From DASWRT01 sp036403035 (GTDB lineage Bacteria; Pseudomonadota; Alphaproteobacteria; ATCC43930; CGMCC-115725), in the NCBI GenBank assembly GCA_036403035.1, contig DASWRT010000388.1, positions 1-8,631 on the forward strand: a stretch of DNA of 8,631 bases. Reading direction: 5' to 3'. The notes beneath the pieces were generated by a model, which saw only the letters and a program-made list of their open reading frames with translations, had not been told where the DNA came from and did not search any database. The position numbers and the translations under genes were made by a program. Each line of letters begins with the position of its first letter. The first letter of the stretch is position 1. Below are positions 1-5,715 of this stretch, piece after piece.

Positions 1-212
1 CGGCGCAGAAAGCCAAGATGCTGTTCACCCCAGGCGACAATCGCCTCGTACTCGTCACAGTCGGCGATCGTGCCGCAGACGACCAGCAGCAGGATCTCCG
101 GCAGCGGATACAGCACCCGCCACTCCTGCCGCGGATCCTCGATCGCCGAAAAATGCTCCAACAGCACCCCAAGGCGCGATTTCTCGCCAAAGACCGACGA
201 GACGATATCCAT
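1..212 (-). CDS. ISAs1-family transposase, N-terminal 70 residues (partial)
   Basis: The protein begins MDIVSSVFGEKSRLGVLLEH and continues through HFSAIEDPRQEW, YPLPEILLLVVCGTIADCDE and WGEQHLGFLRR. This is the characteristic N-terminal, transposase-associated domain of the ISAs1 family: an F..I.DPRQ motif, then YPL.EIL...C.TIAG/D, then WG..H..FLR. The catalytic DDE domain would lie beyond the left edge, so intactness cannot be judged. ATG at 212 is chosen because a strong Shine-Dalgarno GGAGG (224-220) sits 7 nt upstream. The family cuts and pastes its own element between inverted repeats. Only the start is visible and no frameshift is seen in it. Confidence 0.88.
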   Translation of the reverse strand, partial: MDIVSSVFGEKSRLGVLLEHFSAIEDPRQEWRVLYPLPEILLLVVCGTIADCDEYEAIVAWGEQHLGFLR

Positions 213-296
213 GCGCGGACCTCCAAAACAACCCGCCACACAGAATCACGCCGTCGACAACTCGTAAACGCCCGTTAACCTGAATTCGGAGCCCTG
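1..296 (-). mobile_element. ISAs1-family insertion sequence, one end only
   Basis: The transposase start at 212 reads on the minus strand and runs off the left edge. About 84 bp upstream of its start codon the minus strand has CAGGGCTC, beginning at position 296. CAGGG is the usual terminal sequence I associate with ISAs1-family inverted repeats, so I place the element boundary at 296. The adjacent 8-10 bases (from 297, gcatcgacca) would be one copy of the target duplication. The other end is outside the window, so neither the inverted repeat pair nor the duplication can be confirmed here. The boundary is an inference from the family; the transposase identity is firmer. Confidence 0.7.
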
Positions 297-314
297 GCAT
301 CGACCACCGATGAG

Positions 315-343
315 TTGACCGACGGGTCTCAGTCGATTAGTGT
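315..343 (+). promoter_or_regulatory. Putative sigma-70 promoter of the leuA leader transcript
   Basis: TTGACC (315-320) matches the -35 consensus at five of six positions. It is followed after 17 bp by TAGTGT (338-343), a weak -10 (three of six). The predicted start near 350 lies only a few bases before the ATG of the leader peptide at 354. The promoter is 18 bp inside the flank of the insertion sequence end at 296, so the element did not disrupt it. This is a by-eye assignment. Confidence 0.45.
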
Positions 344-353
344 CCCGAACATT

Positions 354-407
354 ATGGCCGATTTTTCGCGGACTCTTACCCTGCGACTTACCACCCCGGT
401 GCTCTGA
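354..407 (+). CDS. leuL: Candidate leucine leader peptide, 17 residues
   Basis: An ATG at 354 opens MADFSRTLTLRLTTPVL followed by TGA at 405. Four of the 17 residues are Leu (ctt, ctg, ctt, ctc), three of them within five codons, and one is Val. This is the pattern of an attenuator peptide that senses charged tRNA-Leu. The next gene downstream is leuA, the first committed step of leucine synthesis. No Shine-Dalgarno is visible (gtcccgaacatt precedes the ATG). With the predicted promoter, the mRNA would start within a few bases of the ATG, so translation would be leaderless. That arrangement is known for the trpL leader of Sinorhizobium. A stem overlaps the last codons and stop. The peptide is recognised by context and codon content, not by a known family match. 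Confidence 0.5.
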   Translation: MADFSRTLTLRLTTPVL

Positions 408-441
408 CGAGGAGCGCCGGTCGGCGTCGCTTTTGGGTTTT
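383..441 (+). promoter_or_regulatory. Candidate transcription attenuator of leuA
   Basis: CCGGTGCTC (396-404) pairs with GAGCGCCGG (412-420) in a 9-bp stem with one G-U pair; the leader stop codon lies in its 7-nt loop. An overlapping, mutually exclusive stem, GCGCC (414-418) with GGCGT (423-427), is followed by CGC and the tract TTTTGGGTTTT (431-441), resembling a weak intrinsic terminator. An outer 5-bp pairing GCGAC (383-387) with GTCGC (426-430) is also possible. Ribosome position on the Leu codons could choose among these folds. Early termination would release an RNA of roughly 85-90 nt. The terminator stem is short, so the exact terminator and antiterminator pairing is not settled. Confidence 0.4.
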
Positions 442-571
442 CCGCTTTCGGGCCTATTCCATGATTTCCGCTGGTTCCGCCGTCCGCGCACCGCGCGGCC
501 GCAGCATCTGCCGACCGGCATCGTCCGGCGCGGTCCTCGGCTGCCTGCATCTCCGGGATCGACTTACCACC
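384..571 (+). repeat. 12-bp direct repeat CGACTTACCACC in the leuA leader
   Basis: CGACTTACCACC occurs at 384-395 and again at 560-571, 176 bp apart. The first copy encodes Arg-Leu-Thr-Thr of the leader peptide. The likeness continues loosely after each copy (CGGTGCTCTGA then GAGCGC, against GGTCGCTGAGCGC). The second copy is not in an obvious reading frame. This may be an old partial duplication of the attenuator, or a regulatory pairing or binding site; I see no intervening complement that settles it. Confidence 0.5.
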
Positions 572-683
572 GGTCGCTGAGCGCCCTTCCGCGCCCCCGG
601 CGGCCCCGCGTCCCTATTCGATCACCACCACCGGCAGGCAGGCGGACACGCCCCGCCACCGCTTGATGCAGCAGGACCAGACC
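442..683 (+). other. Distal leuA leader, no gene seen
   Basis: This is 242 bp between the attenuator candidate and leuA. It contains a structured stretch at 501-543: GCAG...CTGC and CCGA...TCGG pair with a bulge, enclosing CCGG-N6-CCGG. It also contains the second copy of the 12-bp leader repeat (560-571). There is no T-run terminator and no convincing reading frame. It most likely remains an untranslated leader of the leuA mRNA, unless a second promoter nearer the gene exists. Confidence 0.4.
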
Positions 684-2369
684 ATGACCAGCATGATGCC
701 GACCCGCAAGTACCGCGCCTTCCAACCCGTCAGCCTGCCCGACCGGCAGTGGCCCACGCGCGTCATCGACCGCGCGCCGATCTGGTGCAGCGTCGACCTC
801 CGCGACGGCAATCAGGCGCTGATCGAGCCGATGGGCCCTGAGCGCAAGCGGCGGATGTTCGAGCTGCTTGCCGAACTCGGCTTCAAGGAGATCGAGGTCG
901 GGTTCCCGGCCGCGTCGCAGACCGATTTCGACTTCGTCCGGCAGCTCATCGACGAGCGTCTGATCCCGGACGACGTGACGATCCAGGTGCTGACGCAGGC
1001 ACGGCCGGAGCTGATCGAGCGCACGTTCGACTCGATCCGCGGTGCGCGGCGGGCGATCGTGCATCTCTACAACTCGACGTCGACGCTGCAGCGGCGCGTC
1101 GTGTTCGGGCTCGACCGGGCCGGCATCGTCGACATTGCGGTGCGCGGCGCCGAGCAGATCCGGGATCTCGCGGCGGCGATGCCGGGTACCGAGATCGTGT
1201 ACCAGTACTCGCCGGAAAGCTTCACCGGGACGGAACTCGACTTCGCCGTCGAGATCTGCGAGGCGGTGATGGATGTCTGGCAGCCGACGCCCGAACGCAA
1301 GGTGATCCTGAACCTGCCGGCGACGGTCGAGATGTCGACGCCGAACATCTATGCCGACCAGATCGAATGGTTCGGGCGGACCATCAAGAACCGCGACAGC
1401 ATCATCCTGAGCCTGCATCCGCACAACGACCGCGGAACCGGCGTCGCCGCGGCGGAGCTGGGGGTGATGGCCGGCGCCGACCGCGTCGAGGGCACGCTGT
1501 TCGGCAACGGCGAGCGGACCGGCAACGTCGACGTGATGAACCTCGCGCTGAACCTGTTCACGCAGGGCGTCGATCCGAAGCTGGAGATCCGGGACATCGA
1601 CGAGATCGTCCGCACGGTCGAGTACTGCAACCAGCTCCCGGTCCATCCGCGCCACCCCTATGCCGGCGAACTGGTGTTCACGGCCTTCTCGGGCTCGCAT
1701 CAGGACGCGATCAAGAAGGGCTTCGACGCGCTCGCGAAGCGCAACGACGATCTGTGGGAGGTCCCGTACCTGCCGATCGACCCGAAGGATCTCGGCCGCA
1801 CCTACGAGGCGGTGATCCGCGTCAACAGCCAGTCTGGCAAGGGCGGCGTCGCCTATCTGCTGAAGGCCGACCAGGGGCTCGACCTGCCGCGGCCGATGCA
1901 GATCGAGTTCAGCCGGATCGTGCAGGAGATGACCGACCGCACCGGCAAGGAGGCGACCGGCGCCACGATCTGGTCGCTATTCCAGGAGACCTATCTCTCG
2001 CCCGAGGCGCCGGTGGCGCTGGTCGATTACCAGATCCTGCCGAGCGCGCAGCCCGGCGAGCGGCGGCGGCTCGAAGCGGTGATCCGCCGCAACGGCCGCG
2101 AGGAGCGGATCACCGGCGCCGGCAACGGACCGATCGACGCCTTCGTCGACGGGCTGCGCCGCCATTGCGACATCGATCTGACGGTCGCCGACTATCACGA
2201 GCATGCGGTGACGGCCGGCTCCGAGGCGTCGGCGGCCGCCTATGTGCAGATCAAGCGGCCGGACGGCTCGACGCTGCACGGCGTCGGCATCGACGGCAAC
2301 ATCATCACCGCCTCGCTCCAGGCGGTCGCGAGCGCGGCAAGCCGGACGGTAGCGGCGGCAGCGGCGTAG
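684..2369 (+). CDS. leuA: 2-isopropylmalate synthase (LeuA, long type)
   Basis: This cytosolic enzyme (EC 2.3.3.13) condenses acetyl-CoA with 2-oxoisovalerate, the first committed step of leucine synthesis. The 561-residue protein has the long-type N-terminus (KYRAFQPVSLPDRQWP) before the catalytic barrel. WCSVDLRDGNQ (residues 34-44) carries the metal-binding Asp and the Arg-Asp-Gly-Asn-Gln motif. LHPHND (244-249) supplies the two metal-ligand His residues. GNGERTGN (274-281) is the second family signature. NSQSGKGG (381-388) lies in the linker region, and residues from about 445 form the C-terminal leucine-sensing dimer domain. ATG 684 is chosen for AGGA at 673-676, 7 nt upstream; TTG 663, ATG 666 and ATG 693 are alternatives. 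It has the long leader described above and ends in a strong terminator. No leuB, leuC or leuD is adjacent. Confidence 0.96.
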   Translation: MTSMMPTRKYRAFQPVSLPDRQWPTRVIDRAPIWCSVDLRDGNQALIEPMGPERKRRMFELLAELGFKEIEVGFPAASQTDFDFVRQLIDERLIPDDVTIQVLTQARPELIERTFDSIRGARRAIVHLYNSTSTLQRRVVFGLDRAGIVDIAVRGAEQIRDLAAAMPGTEIVYQYSPESFTGTELDFAVEICEAVMDVWQPTPERKVILNLPATVEMSTPNIYADQIEWFGRTIKNRDSIILSLHPHNDRGTGVAAAELGVMAGADRVEGTLFGNGERTGNVDVMNLALNLFTQGVDPKLEIRDIDEIVRTVEYCNQLPVHPRHPYAGELVFTAFSGSHQDAIKKGFDALAKRNDDLWEVPYLPIDPKDLGRTYEAVIRVNSQSGKGGVAYLLKADQGLDLPRPMQIEFSRIVQEMTDRTGKEATGATIWSLFQETYLSPEAPVALVDYQILPSAQPGERRRLEAVIRRNGREERITGAGNGPIDAFVDGLRRHCDIDLTVADYHEHAVTAGSEASAAAYVQIKRPDGSTLHGVGIDGNIITASLQAVASAASRTVAAAAA

Positions 2370-2394
2370 GCTGCGCCGGCATCTTCCGAACAGA

Positions 2395-2429
2395 AAAACG
2401 GCCGAGAGCAGAAAGCCCTCGGCCGTTTT
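2395..2429. terminator. Bidirectional intrinsic terminator between leuA and the sigma-factor gene
   Basis: AAAACGGCCGAG (2395-2406) pairs perfectly with CTCGGCCGTTTT (2418-2429), a 12-bp stem with an 11-nt loop. The A-run on one side and T-run on the other give a U-tract to transcripts from either strand. It lies 25 bp past the leuA stop and 51 bp past the stop of the convergent gene, so it should end both. Confidence 0.9.
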
Positions 2430-2480
2430 CGCGTGTCCCGCGGGAGGGGCGCCGGCCGTAAAGCCGCGCCCCTATCCGCG

Positions 2481-4364
2481 TCAGTCTTCGAGGAAGCTCT
2501 TCAGCGACCGCGCATGCGCCGGGTGACGCAGCTTGTTGAGCGCCTTGGCTTCGATCTGCCGGATGCGCTCGCGCGTGACGTTGTACTGCTTGCCGACCTC
2601 TTCGAGGGTCTGCTCGGCCTCGGTGCCGATGCCGAAACGCAGGCGAAGCACATGCGCCTCGCGCGGGGTCAGCTTGTCGAGCGCCTTCACCGTCGCCGAG
2701 CGCAGCTTGGCGCGGATCGCGGCGTCGATCGGCATCACCGCGCCGTTGTCCTCGATCAGGTCGCCGAAGCAGGCGTCGCCGTCCTCGCCGATCGGCATGT
2801 CCATGCTGACCGGCTCGCGGACCAGTTCGAGGATCGTCTTCACCTTCGGCACGGGCAGCTGCATCCGCTCCGCCAGCTCCTGCTCGGTCGGCTCACGGCG
2901 CAGCTCTCCCTGGAGCTGGCGCTGCGTCCGCACGAGCCGCTTCATCTCCTCGGTCATATGAACCGGGATGCGGATCGTGCGGCCCTGGTCGGCGAGTGCG
3001 CGCTGGCAGGCCTGCCGGATCCACCACGTCGCGTAGGTCGAGAACTTGTGGCCGCGGCGCCAGTCGAACTTGTCGACCGCCCGCATCAGGCCGATGTTCC
3101 CTTCCTGCACGAGATCCATGAGCTGGAGGCCGCGATTGACGTAGCGCTTCGCGATCCAGACGACGAGCCGCAGGTTGCTGCGGATCATCTCCTGCTTCGC
3201 GCGCTCCGCGTCCCGCTCGCCGCGGCGGAGGTCGTTGATCACCTCGCGGAAGGTCTGGAGGGCGAGCCCGCTCTCCCCGACCGTCGCGGCGATCGACGCC
3301 AGCATTTCGGCCGCCGCGTCGCGATGGCGCGTCGCGAAGGCTTCCCAGCCCTTGCCTCGCCGCGACGCAAGCGACTCCAGCCAGCCGGCGCGGTCGCCCT
3401 CCGCCTTGTAGGCGGCGATGAAGGCGGCGCGGTCGATCCCGGCGCTCTCGGCGAAACGGACGAACCGGCTCTCACGCTCCATGAGGCGGCGATTGATGTC
3501 CTTCAGCCGCTCGGCAAGCTGCTCGACCTGCTGCGGGTGCAGCGTGATCGCCCGCATCGCATCGCGGATCACGCCATGCGGATGATGGTCGTTGGCCGCG
3601 CAGCCCTTGGCGGCCCAGGCTTCGATCACGGAGTCGAAAGCGGCGAGCACGGCCGGACGGATCTCCGCCTCCATGCGCGCGATCGACACCGAAGTCTCGG
3701 CACCGGCGGCGGCGTCGTCCTCGACGATCTCGGCGGGCGGCTCGATCCCCTCGGGCTCGTTATGGGAGAGTTCGGCGAGCGCAGCCTCCGCGGCGGCGCC
3801 CTGCGCCGCGAGGACCGCGCCATAGGTGAGCGAGAGGTCGACGATGTCGCGCAGCAGCACGGTTTCGGCGGCGAGCCCATCGCGCCATTCGGCCAACGCG
3901 GCGACGGTCAGCGGGCTGCGGTACAGCGCCTCAAGAATAGCCAGGCGGCCAGCCTCGATGCGCTTCGCGAGCGCGACCTCGTCCTCACGGGTCAGCAGAT
4001 CGGCGCGCGCAACTTCGCGCATGTACTGGCGTGCCGGGTCGATCGACGGCAGGGTGCGCTCGTCGATGTTGCCGCCTGCGACCACGGGCGCCGGCCGCTC
4101 AACCTCGTACTCCTCGGAATCCGCCTCCGGCGCGCGCGCGACAGCCGCCGCGCCGCCACCGCCGCCGGCCATGACGCGCGACTGCTGCGCGGACGCGTGC
4201 TGCACGCCCGACGAGCGCATGGTACCGGCGGCCGCCGTCTCGGCCGCAGCGCCGGTACTCTTGATCTGCGCGGACGACTTCGCGACAGCCTCGCGCCGTT
4301 CATCCAACCGAACGGCGACCGTGTCGCGCTCAGCGTCCATCGCTTCCGCGCTGGAAAACTCCAT
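2481..4364 (-). CDS. rpoD: RpoD-family RNA polymerase sigma factor, probably a second copy
   Basis: A 627-residue sigma-70 protein that directs RNA polymerase to promoters. Region 1.2 is at 109-139 (DPARQYMREV...LTREDEVALAKRIEAG) and a non-conserved region spans about 140-380. Regions 2.1-2.4 are at about 388-460 (NLRLVVWIAKRYVNRGLQ, then EGNIGLMRAVDKF and KFSTYATWWIRQ). Region 3 is at 461-555 and region 4 at 560-627 (TLEEVGKQYNVTRERIRQIE, 586-605). The first 100 residues are Ala/Gly/Ser-rich and disordered-looking (GGGGG at 67-71), with no region 1.1 that I can see. Compared with E. coli RpoD from memory, the -35 helix is intact, but the -10 region differs: Tyr425 is His439, Ile439 is Cys453 and Thr440 is Gln454. 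Typical alphaproteobacterial primary RpoD keeps these residues, so I infer a group-2-like paralogue. ATG 4364 lacks a good Shine-Dalgarno; ATG 4340 is an alternative. Confidence 0.9.
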   Translation of the reverse strand: MEFSSAEAMDAERDTVAVRLDERREAVAKSSAQIKSTGAAAETAAAGTMRSSGVQHASAQQSRVMAGGGGGAAAVARAPEADSEEYEVERPAPVVAGGNIDERTLPSIDPARQYMREVARADLLTREDEVALAKRIEAGRLAILEALYRSPLTVAALAEWRDGLAAETVLLRDIVDLSLTYGAVLAAQGAAAEAALAELSHNEPEGIEPPAEIVEDDAAAGAETSVSIARMEAEIRPAVLAAFDSVIEAWAAKGCAANDHHPHGVIRDAMRAITLHPQQVEQLAERLKDINRRLMERESRFVRFAESAGIDRAAFIAAYKAEGDRAGWLESLASRRGKGWEAFATRHRDAAAEMLASIAATVGESGLALQTFREVINDLRRGERDAERAKQEMIRSNLRLVVWIAKRYVNRGLQLMDLVQEGNIGLMRAVDKFDWRRGHKFSTYATWWIRQACQRALADQGRTIRIPVHMTEEMKRLVRTQRQLQGELRREPTEQELAERMQLPVPKVKTILELVREPVSMDMPIGEDGDACFGDLIEDNGAVMPIDAAIRAKLRSATVKALDKLTPREAHVLRLRFGIGTEAEQTLEEVGKQYNVTRERIRQIEAKALNKLRHPAHARSLKSFLED

Positions 4365-4437
4365 ATCAAACCCGTTTCTCTTGATAGGCCGCCCCGGCCG
4401 CCTGGCCCGGCCGGGCTCGCTATGACGGCAGCATGTA

Positions 4438-4473
4438 GTAAGCCCGGCTCTCGGTGTTAAGAGCCGGGCTTAC
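4438..4473 (-). promoter_or_regulatory. 14-bp perfect hairpin in the probable 5' UTR of the sigma-factor gene
   Basis: GTAAGCCCGGCTCT (4438-4451) and AGAGCCGGGCTTAC (4460-4473) are exact inverted repeats around an 8-nt loop. Neither strand has a T-run after the stem, so it is not a standard intrinsic terminator. On the minus strand it would begin about 18 nt after the predicted transcription start and end 73 nt before the ATG at 4364. Downstream, at 4417-4405, AGCCCGGCCGGGC could pair with the 3' arm over 8 bp (GCCGGGCT with AGCCCGGC), giving a competing fold. A double-stranded operator for a dimeric repressor is the alternative reading. The rest of 4365-4673 holds the promoter below and no gene. 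Confidence 0.6.
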
Positions 4474-4497
4474 CGCAACTTCGCTGTTTGCCCGTTT

Positions 4498-4525
4498 CAT
4501 TTACTACCAATTCGTGACAGGTCAA
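4498..4525 (-). promoter_or_regulatory. Putative promoter of the sigma-factor gene
   Basis: On the minus strand TTGACC (4525-4520) is followed after 16 bp by TAAATG (4503-4498). This predicts a start near 4491 and a 5' UTR of about 127 nt containing the 14-bp hairpin. The -10 is weak (three of six), so this is tentative. No EcfG or heat-shock (RpoH) pattern fits better. Confidence 0.35.
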
Positions 4526-4673
4526 GCTCGTTGTGGAAACGGCGGCGCAGGGCCGGCATGCCGGATCAGCGGATTGCCACGCCTGAGGCGGCGTGCATGC
4601 GACGATCCGTCCGATGCGGCGGCGACAGAGAACCGGGACCGCGGTCCGGCCGGCGCGGCGCGGCGCGGTAGGC

Positions 4674-4985
4674 TTAAACCGGGCGATGCTTGCGCTCGTA
4701 CTCCTGAACGGTACGATCGAAATCGCGCCGCCGCACCTCGTCCAGCGGATCGGCCGGATTGATCGCGAGGTCCTGCGGCGTGCCCGGCATTTGGTTCTGC
4801 GCGGCGTCCGCGATATCGGTCATGCCGGACCCGCGGATATTCTGGTCCTCACCGGCGGCCGGCGGGTTGCGTCCGTAGACCTGCGCCTGACCCCCGACGT
4901 TCCCCGGCTCGTGCTTGCCGCGCCCGGCGGCAACCGGCGCCTCCGCCGGGCGGTTCGCATCCGCGCTACCGTTTTTGTCGGTCAT
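4674..4985 (-). CDS. Small hydrophilic protein of unknown function, probably stress-induced
   Basis: A 103-residue protein beginning MTDKNGSADANRPAEAP and ending DEVRRRDFDRTVQEYERKH(RPV). I do not recognise a family. Residues 1-75 are rich in Gly, Ala, Pro, Asn and Gln, and look disordered. Residues 80-102 are highly charged and probably one helix. No signal peptide, membrane segment or Cys residue is seen. ATG 4985 is chosen because GGAGG precedes it by a few bases (ggaggaggga before the ATG). The frame stays open upstream but loses coding character. A GGAAC-N16-CGTT promoter lies 84 bp upstream, which points to general-stress control. Small disordered proteins under EcfG control are common in alphaproteobacteria. 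Downstream, a GC-rich palindrome (4636-4647) may assist termination. Confidence 0.75.
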   Translation of the reverse strand: MTDKNGSADANRPAEAPVAAGRGKHEPGNVGGQAQVYGRNPPAAGEDQNIRGSGMTDIADAAQNQMPGTPQDLAINPADPLDEVRRRDFDRTVQEYERKHRPV

Positions 4986-5068
4986 TCCCTCCTCCATGCG
5001 TCCGGCCGTCGCGGCGCGCCCGAAGCGACGTCGTCGCAAGGGCCGCCGATCGCAACTCACTTTCTGCC

Positions 5069-5093
5069 AACGGGGAAGCGACGGCACCGTTCC
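5069..5093 (-). promoter_or_regulatory. EcfG (general stress sigma) promoter
   Basis: On the minus strand GGAAC (5093-5089), exactly 16 bp, then CGTT (5072-5069). This matches the GGAAC-N16/17-CGTT consensus of EcfG, the alphaproteobacterial general stress sigma factor controlled by PhyR-NepR. Predicted start is near 5062, giving a 5' UTR of about 77 nt to ATG 4985, which has its own strong Shine-Dalgarno. Orientation, spacing and position all fit. The remaining intergenic space to the cold-shock gene (5094-5396) carries a weak plus-strand promoter and a stem, described separately. Confidence 0.7.
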
Positions 5094-5246
5094 GCCGCCG
5101 CGAGCACGACGACCATCAACAAGGGTAACCGACGGTCCTGATTGCAGTCCGCGATGCGGCGCCGCAGCCATCACCGCCAGCCATGATGCTTGATGCCGGC
5201 GCAACGCAGAGCACCGCCGGTGTCGTCGGACACTCTAAAAGAGCAA

Positions 5247-5277
5247 TTGCGACGCCGCCGTGCCCACGGTGTATGCT
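5247..5277 (+). promoter_or_regulatory. Weak candidate promoter of the cold-shock gene
   Basis: TTGCGA (5247-5252) and TATGCT (5272-5277; four of six to TATAAT) are 19 bp apart, longer than ideal. If used, transcription would start near 5283 and give a 5' UTR of about 114 nt. Long leaders are typical of cspA-type genes. Nothing better is visible in 5094-5340. Confidence 0.25.
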
Positions 5278-5353
5278 GACCGGCCGGCCGTGGAAAGCCG
5301 GGCGCTGTTGTTCTTCGAATTTCGGTGTCTCCGCTCCGGCATCTCTCACCTAA

Positions 5354-5389
5354 CGCCGCTCCGAAGGCAGTGGAGCGGCGCCGCAAGGA
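5354..5389 (+). promoter_or_regulatory. 5' UTR stem directly before the cold-shock ribosome binding site
   Basis: CGCCGCTCC (5354-5362) pairs perfectly with GGAGCGGCG (5372-5380), with the 9-nt loop gaaggcagt. The stem ends 4 nt before the Shine-Dalgarno AAGGA (5385-5389), which is 7 nt from ATG 5397. cspA-family leaders change fold with temperature. This stem leaves the Shine-Dalgarno single-stranded, so it could keep the site open in the cold or hold a ribosome standby site. The fold is seen in sequence; the function is inferred. Confidence 0.5.
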
Positions 5390-5396
5390 CGACGAA

Positions 5397-5603
5397 ATGA
5401 CGACTGGAACCGTGAAGTGGTTCAATCCGACGAAGGGATATGGGTTCATCACGCCTGCCGACGGGCAGAAGGACGTGTTCGTCCACATCTCCGCCGTCGA
5501 GCGCGCGGGCCTGTCGACCCTTAACGAAGGGCAGTCGGTACAGTATGAGCTGGCACGCGGCAACAACGGCAAATTTTCCGCGGTGAATCTGCGGCTCGGG
5601 TGA
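5397..5603 (+). CDS. Cold-shock protein, CspA family
   Basis: A 68-residue single cold-shock domain protein, the usual family length. It begins MTTGTVKWFNPTKGYGFITP. RNP1 is KGYGFIT (13-19) and RNP2 is DVFVHISA (26-33). Trp8, Phe9, Tyr15, Phe17, Phe28 and His30 form the nucleic-acid binding face. Such proteins bind single-stranded RNA or DNA and melt mRNA secondary structure, in the cold or during general growth. ATG 5397 has AAGGA 7 nt upstream, and in-frame upstream codons do not look coding. It is a single-gene unit, divergent from the EcfG-promoted gene and closed by a terminator 25 bp after the stop. Whether it is cold-induced or constitutive cannot be told from the protein. Confidence 0.96.
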   Translation: MTTGTVKWFNPTKGYGFITPADGQKDVFVHISAVERAGLSTLNEGQSVQYELARGNNGKFSAVNLRLG

Positions 5604-5627
5604 GCGCACGCCGACCGCGACGCGATC

Positions 5628-5659
5628 GGGCGGCCGCCGCGAGGCCGCCCCTTTCATTT
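5628..5659 (+). terminator. Intrinsic terminator of the cold-shock gene
   Basis: GGGCGGCC (5628-5635) pairs exactly with GGCCGCCC (5643-5650) around a 7-nt loop. It is followed by CTTTCATTT, an interrupted T-tract, 25 bp after the csp stop codon. Confidence 0.8.
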
Positions 5660-5682
5660 CCGGCAGGCGCTGGCGCCCTGCG

Positions 5683-5707
5683 AGAACGCCCGGCACGCGG
5701 CACCGTT
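5683..5707 (+). promoter_or_regulatory. Near-consensus EcfG promoter before the 64-residue protein
   Basis: AGAAC (5683-5687), 16 bp, then CGTT (5704-5707): one mismatch to the EcfG consensus GGAAC-N16-CGTT, with the right spacing. Predicted start is at or within a few bases of ATG 5716, so the mRNA would be leaderless or nearly so. This agrees with the absence of a Shine-Dalgarno there. With only nine specified bases, a one-mismatch hit could arise by chance. Confidence 0.35.
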
Positions 5708-5715
5708 AGTCGGGC

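Noticed and set aside
564..1700. A 378-codon minus-strand open frame opposite leuA
   Set aside because: It is antisense to the well-supported LeuA catalytic domain, with no recognisable motif of its own.
2433..4460. A very long plus-strand open frame opposite the sigma-factor gene (about 675 codons)
   Set aside because: It is the antisense shadow of the RpoD-family gene in GC-rich DNA. The protein is Arg/Leu/Ala-rich without any domain, while the minus strand encodes clear sigma regions.
4636..4647. GGACCGCGGTCC perfect palindrome after the 103-residue gene
   Set aside because: The fold has too small a loop as a simple hairpin and no T-run, so I do not call it a terminator. Such palindromes are expected by chance in GC-rich spacers.
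4593..5141. A 182-codon plus-strand open frame over the small EcfG-promoted gene
   Set aside because: It has no ribosome site and has the Arg-rich composition of a shadow. The minus-strand frame has a strong ribosome site and a consensus promoter.
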